A DNA stretch of 64,000 nucleotides from CBDDIP01 sp965229005 (GTDB taxonomy: Bacteria > Actinomycetota > Acidimicrobiia > Acidimicrobiales > Ilumatobacteraceae): the NCBI GenBank assembly GCA_965229005.1, contig CBDDIP010000002.1:1426001-1490000 (forward strand), written 5' to 3'. The notes under the pieces were generated by a model. The model saw only the letters and a program-made list of their open reading frames with translations. It had not been told where the DNA came from and ran no database searches. Position 1 is the stretch's first letter. Every line of letters starts with the position of its first letter. Of this stretch, positions 61,907 through 64,000 are shown in pieces. The translations under genes and the position numbers were made by a program.

Positions 61907-62368
61907 TCACTCGGGGCGAGCGTCGACCTCGGCGAGGACTTGGCCGATGATCTTGGTGGCGACGTGTGGCTTGAGCGGCTCGCCGCCCTCGGCTTCGGCC
62001 ACCTCGCCGGCGAAGGCCTGCACGGACGGGTTCCCTCCGACGAGCACGTGGCGCAGGGCTTCAGCGCCGGCTTCCGGATCGTCCAGCGCATCGACGGCTT
62101 CGGCGACGTGTTCGGGGTCCTCCGCCACCGCATGCACGACGGCCATGGCCTGCTCGCGACCCGAGGCAGTTGACACGGCCTCGCCGCGATCGGGGTGCTG
62201 CTGCTGCTCCCACTCGGCCAGCGCCTCGACGTAGCCGCCTTCGCCGGGCCGGACGACCATCGTGCCGGGCTCCGCCGCGGGTGCCTCGACCGTCTCGTCG
62301 TCGTCGTGGTGCCGCGTCGGTGCGACGGGGATCGTCAGCGAGCCGTCGTCGTTTCGAATGATGTCCAT
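61907..62368 (-). CDS. Conserved hypothetical acidic protein
   Basis: The 153-residue protein starts MDIIRNDDGSLTIPVAP and is very acidic and alanine-rich, with no membrane segment. Its C-terminal half is predicted helical (AVVHAVAEDPEHVAEAVDAL, EALRHVLVGGNPSVQAFAGE). No known domain is recognised. AGGGAG 6-9 bases before the ATG at 62368 is a ribosome binding site. It is convergent to the YbaK gene and divergent from the P-loop gene. Confidence 0.7.
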   Translation of the reverse strand: MDIIRNDDGSLTIPVAPTRHHDDDETVEAPAAEPGTMVVRPGEGGYVEALAEWEQQQHPDRGEAVSTASGREQAMAVVHAVAEDPEHVAEAVDALDDPEAGAEALRHVLVGGNPSVQAFAGEVAEAEGGEPLKPHVATKIIGQVLAEVDARPE

Positions 62369-62435
62369 GGCTCCCTGTACCCGTTCGGGTCGACGTTGAG
62401 CCCACTCGCTCCTCGGTGCCTGCCAAGCTCGGTCG

Positions 62436-63005
62436 ATGCCGACATCGTCCATCGTCCTCATCGGCCCCGTGGCGGCGGGCAAGTCGACCACCGGAGCGGC
62501 GTTGGCGACGCTGCTCGATCGCCCGTTCGTCGACGTCGACGAGTTGGCCGGGCCGTACTACGCCGAGGTCGACCAAACCGTCGAGCAGCTCATCGCCCGG
62601 GCCGCGACCGACGGGTTCATCGTCGCCCACGAGTGGTGGCAACCGGCGCGGGTGCACGCCGTCGAGCGCGTGCTCGCTGCGCACCGCGGCTCGGTCATCG
62701 CCCTCGGGGCCGGGCACAGCCACTTCGAGGGCCGCGCCCACTTCGACCGCGTGGCTGCGGCGTTGCGCAACGAGCACGTCGTGCTGCTGCTGCCGAACGA
62801 CGATCCGGCGCAGGCGACCGACGTGCTCCGCGGCCGGTGCCTCATCGAGCGCGGCCCCGATCAGACGTGGCGCAACGGGGACAGGGACATGATCCGCGAG
62901 TGGGTGGAGTCCGATCAGAACCGCGAGCTGGCTGACGAGGTGGTGATCACCGACGGGATGGATCCGACCGCGGTGGCAGCGGCGATCAGCGAGCTCGTGA
63001 GGTAG
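62436..63005 (+). CDS. Shikimate-kinase-like P-loop kinase
   Basis: The 189-residue protein has Walker A GPVAAGKSTTGAALATLL and the segment RPFVDVDELAGPYYAEV, as in shikimate kinase and related small-molecule kinases. The shikimate-specific DxD and GGG motifs are not clear, so substrate is unknown. The final 20 bases overlap the end of the convergent dioxygenase-like gene. No promoter of the TANNNT-N6 type was found. Confidence 0.82.
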   Translation: MPTSSIVLIGPVAAGKSTTGAALATLLDRPFVDVDELAGPYYAEVDQTVEQLIARAATDGFIVAHEWWQPARVHAVERVLAAHRGSVIALGAGHSHFEGRAHFDRVAAALRNEHVVLLLPNDDPAQATDVLRGRCLIERGPDQTWRNGDRDMIREWVESDQNRELADEVVITDGMDPTAVAAAISELVR

Positions 63006-64000
63006 CGCGGCGCAACCATCGTGCCGGCGCCAGCACTGCCTGTCCGATGCGGTAGGAGTGACTGCTGCGGACGGCCGCCGCATCGGCCGCGCTCGCATCG
63101 GCGGCATGGCGGTAGTGCGCCACGGCGGCCTCGAACTCGGCGATTCGAGGGCTCGGCGCTTCGGTCCGGTCGGCCGGGACGATGCGGTGGCGCCCGGTGC
63201 CCGTCGGCTCGAACCGCACCGGCCGGCCATCGAGGGTCTGCGGCGCCGGCGCACCGGTGCGGATGTCGACGAGGCCATCGCGGACGTACCACTCGCCGAC
63301 GTCCGGGTCGCTGAACAGCGGGGTGACGAAGACGCAGCCGTCGAAGAAGTAGTGGGTGACCTGCGACCAGCGCGTGCGGCCGTCCTCGGTGATCGGGCGG
63401 CCGCCGTGCACGAGGTTGGCCGACCAGATCAGGACGTCGCCGGCGCGAGCATGGAACTCGATCGGCTCGATGCCCATCGCTCGCATCAGCCCGCCCTGCG
63501 CGACCTCGTAGTCGGGGTAGCTGGCCAGGCCCGGTTCGAGCTGGAAGCGTTGGAAGGTCGGATCGGCAGCCCGCTGCGAACCGGGGTAGTACATGAGCGG
63601 ACCGTTGCCGGCATCGACGTCCTCCAGCGCCACCCACACGCCGCACATGTACCGCGGCGGCAGGGTGCTGAAGTGCACCACGTCGGAGTGGGCCAGCTGC
63701 TGCGTGCCGAACTCGAAGTTCAAGGTCTGGAACGGCACGGGCTCGCGGCGGTAGAGCGTGCGCAGGAGGTCGAGCACCGGCGGCAGCACGGCCAGCTCGC
63801 GGACCGCCGCGCTGCGCTGCCACGCGTCCTGGATGCGACCGCGGTCCTGCAGCGGCTGCACGAGGTCGTCGATGATGCGTGCCGCCAACGACGGATCGAC
63901 CAGCCCGCGCACGACGGCATATCCGTCGCGGTGGTACTGCGTGGCGATCTCGCGCACGTCGGCGGGGAGGTCGGTCGCCTCGATGTCCGACTCGAACCAG
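62986..64000 (-). CDS. Phytanoyl-CoA dioxygenase-like protein, 3' part
   Basis: The frame stays open to the right edge of the window, so the N-terminus is missing; the coding pattern continues upstream of the GTG at 63957. The visible part has the Fe(II)/2-oxoglutarate facial triad: H-x-D in AHSDVVHFSTL, and the distal histidine in NLVHGGRPIT, followed by a conserved arginine in GRTRWSQVTHYFF. This fits the PhyH family, whose bacterial members hydroxylate varied small molecules and are common in biosynthetic or glycan clusters. A C-terminal 80-residue extension is alanine-rich and helical. The substrate is unknown. Confidence 0.88.
   Translation of the reverse strand, partial: WFESDIEATDLPADVREIATQYHRDGYAVVRGLVDPSLAARIIDDLVQPLQDRGRIQDAWQRSAAVRELAVLPPVLDLLRTLYRREPVPFQTLNFEFGTQQLAHSDVVHFSTLPPRYMCGVWVALEDVDAGNGPLMYYPGSQRAADPTFQRFQLEPGLASYPDYEVAQGGLMRAMGIEPIEFHARAGDVLIWSANLVHGGRPITEDGRTRWSQVTHYFFDGCVFVTPLFSDPDVGEWYVRDGLVDIRTGAPAPQTLDGRPVRFEPTGTGRHRIVPADRTEAPSPRIAEFEAAVAHYRHAADASAADAAAVRSSHSYRIGQAVLAPARWLRRATSRAR

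Overview
The window is a gene-dense, high-GC stretch of what looks like a free-living actinobacterium, probably of class Acidimicrobiia (Ilumatobacter-like). This is an inference from gene content: a HrpB helicase, a MocR regulator, a SufB/D/C set with an in-operon Rieske protein, an actinobacterial cytochrome bd, small single-domain HTH proteins and secreted proteins with a recurring beta-rich repeat. No rRNA, tRNA, CRISPR array, insertion sequence or prophage was recognised. The window cuts a class I fumarase at its left edge and a phytanoyl-CoA-dioxygenase-like gene at its right edge.

Layout. 1-5.0 kb: fumarase, HrpB, a thioredoxin-like protein, an eIF2B-fold-like protein and a PPOX-fold protein. 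5.0-5.3 kb: a non-coding array of three hairpin repeats. 5.3-10.3 kb: an operon of three proteins with prepilin-type N-termini; the middle one (990 aa) also carries a vWA domain and two families of tandem repeats and is a strong candidate for a pilus-tip adhesin. 10.5-20.8 kb: a MocR regulator divergent from a reductive pyrimidine catabolism block (beta-ureidopropionase, dihydropyrimidinase, malonate/methylmalonate semialdehyde dehydrogenase, an LLM-type oxidoreductase and a complete NMT1-type ABC importer). 20.8-24.7 kb: an EamA transporter and 2-oxoacid:ferredoxin oxidoreductase (korAB). 24.7-27.9 kb: PlsC, a class III aminotransferase, a small HTH protein and a dienelactone hydrolase.

27.9-40.4 kb mixes housekeeping genes (cydAB, mutY, a LOG-type lysine decarboxylase-fold protein, a HAD phosphatase) with parts of an ethylmalonyl-CoA-like carbon pathway: a Chloroflexus-type malyl-CoA lyase, a CitE-like lyase/thioesterase, a long methylsuccinyl-CoA-dehydrogenase-like acyl-CoA dehydrogenase and a mesaconyl-CoA-hydratase-like MaoC protein. 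40.4-46.5 kb: a secreted SGNH protein, then an operon of an alpha/beta hydrolase, a thioredoxin-fused protein and a UGSC-family selenoprotein whose selenocysteine is encoded by an in-frame TGA followed by a SECIS-like hairpin. It would be missed, or called two fragments, by a standard gene finder. 46.5-54.1 kb: oligopeptidase B, a ferredoxin, a membrane-anchored M1-like peptidase, a HxlR regulator and a molybdopterin oxidoreductase. 54.1-58.8 kb: the suf genes, with a shared palindromic operator in front of sufB and sufD. 58.8-64 kb: a Tat-exported repeat protein, HtpX, a zinc-ribbon protein, a YbaK deacylase, small proteins and the partial dioxygenase.

A unifying observation is transcriptional. 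In front of about twenty genes a TANNNT -10 hexamer ends exactly 6 (sometimes 7) bases before an ATG or GTG, which predicts leaderless mRNAs. At four divergent gene pairs the start codons are only about 22-40 bp apart with closely packed or overlapping opposed -10 elements, i.e. very compact bidirectional promoters. This pattern was used to choose many of the starts given here.
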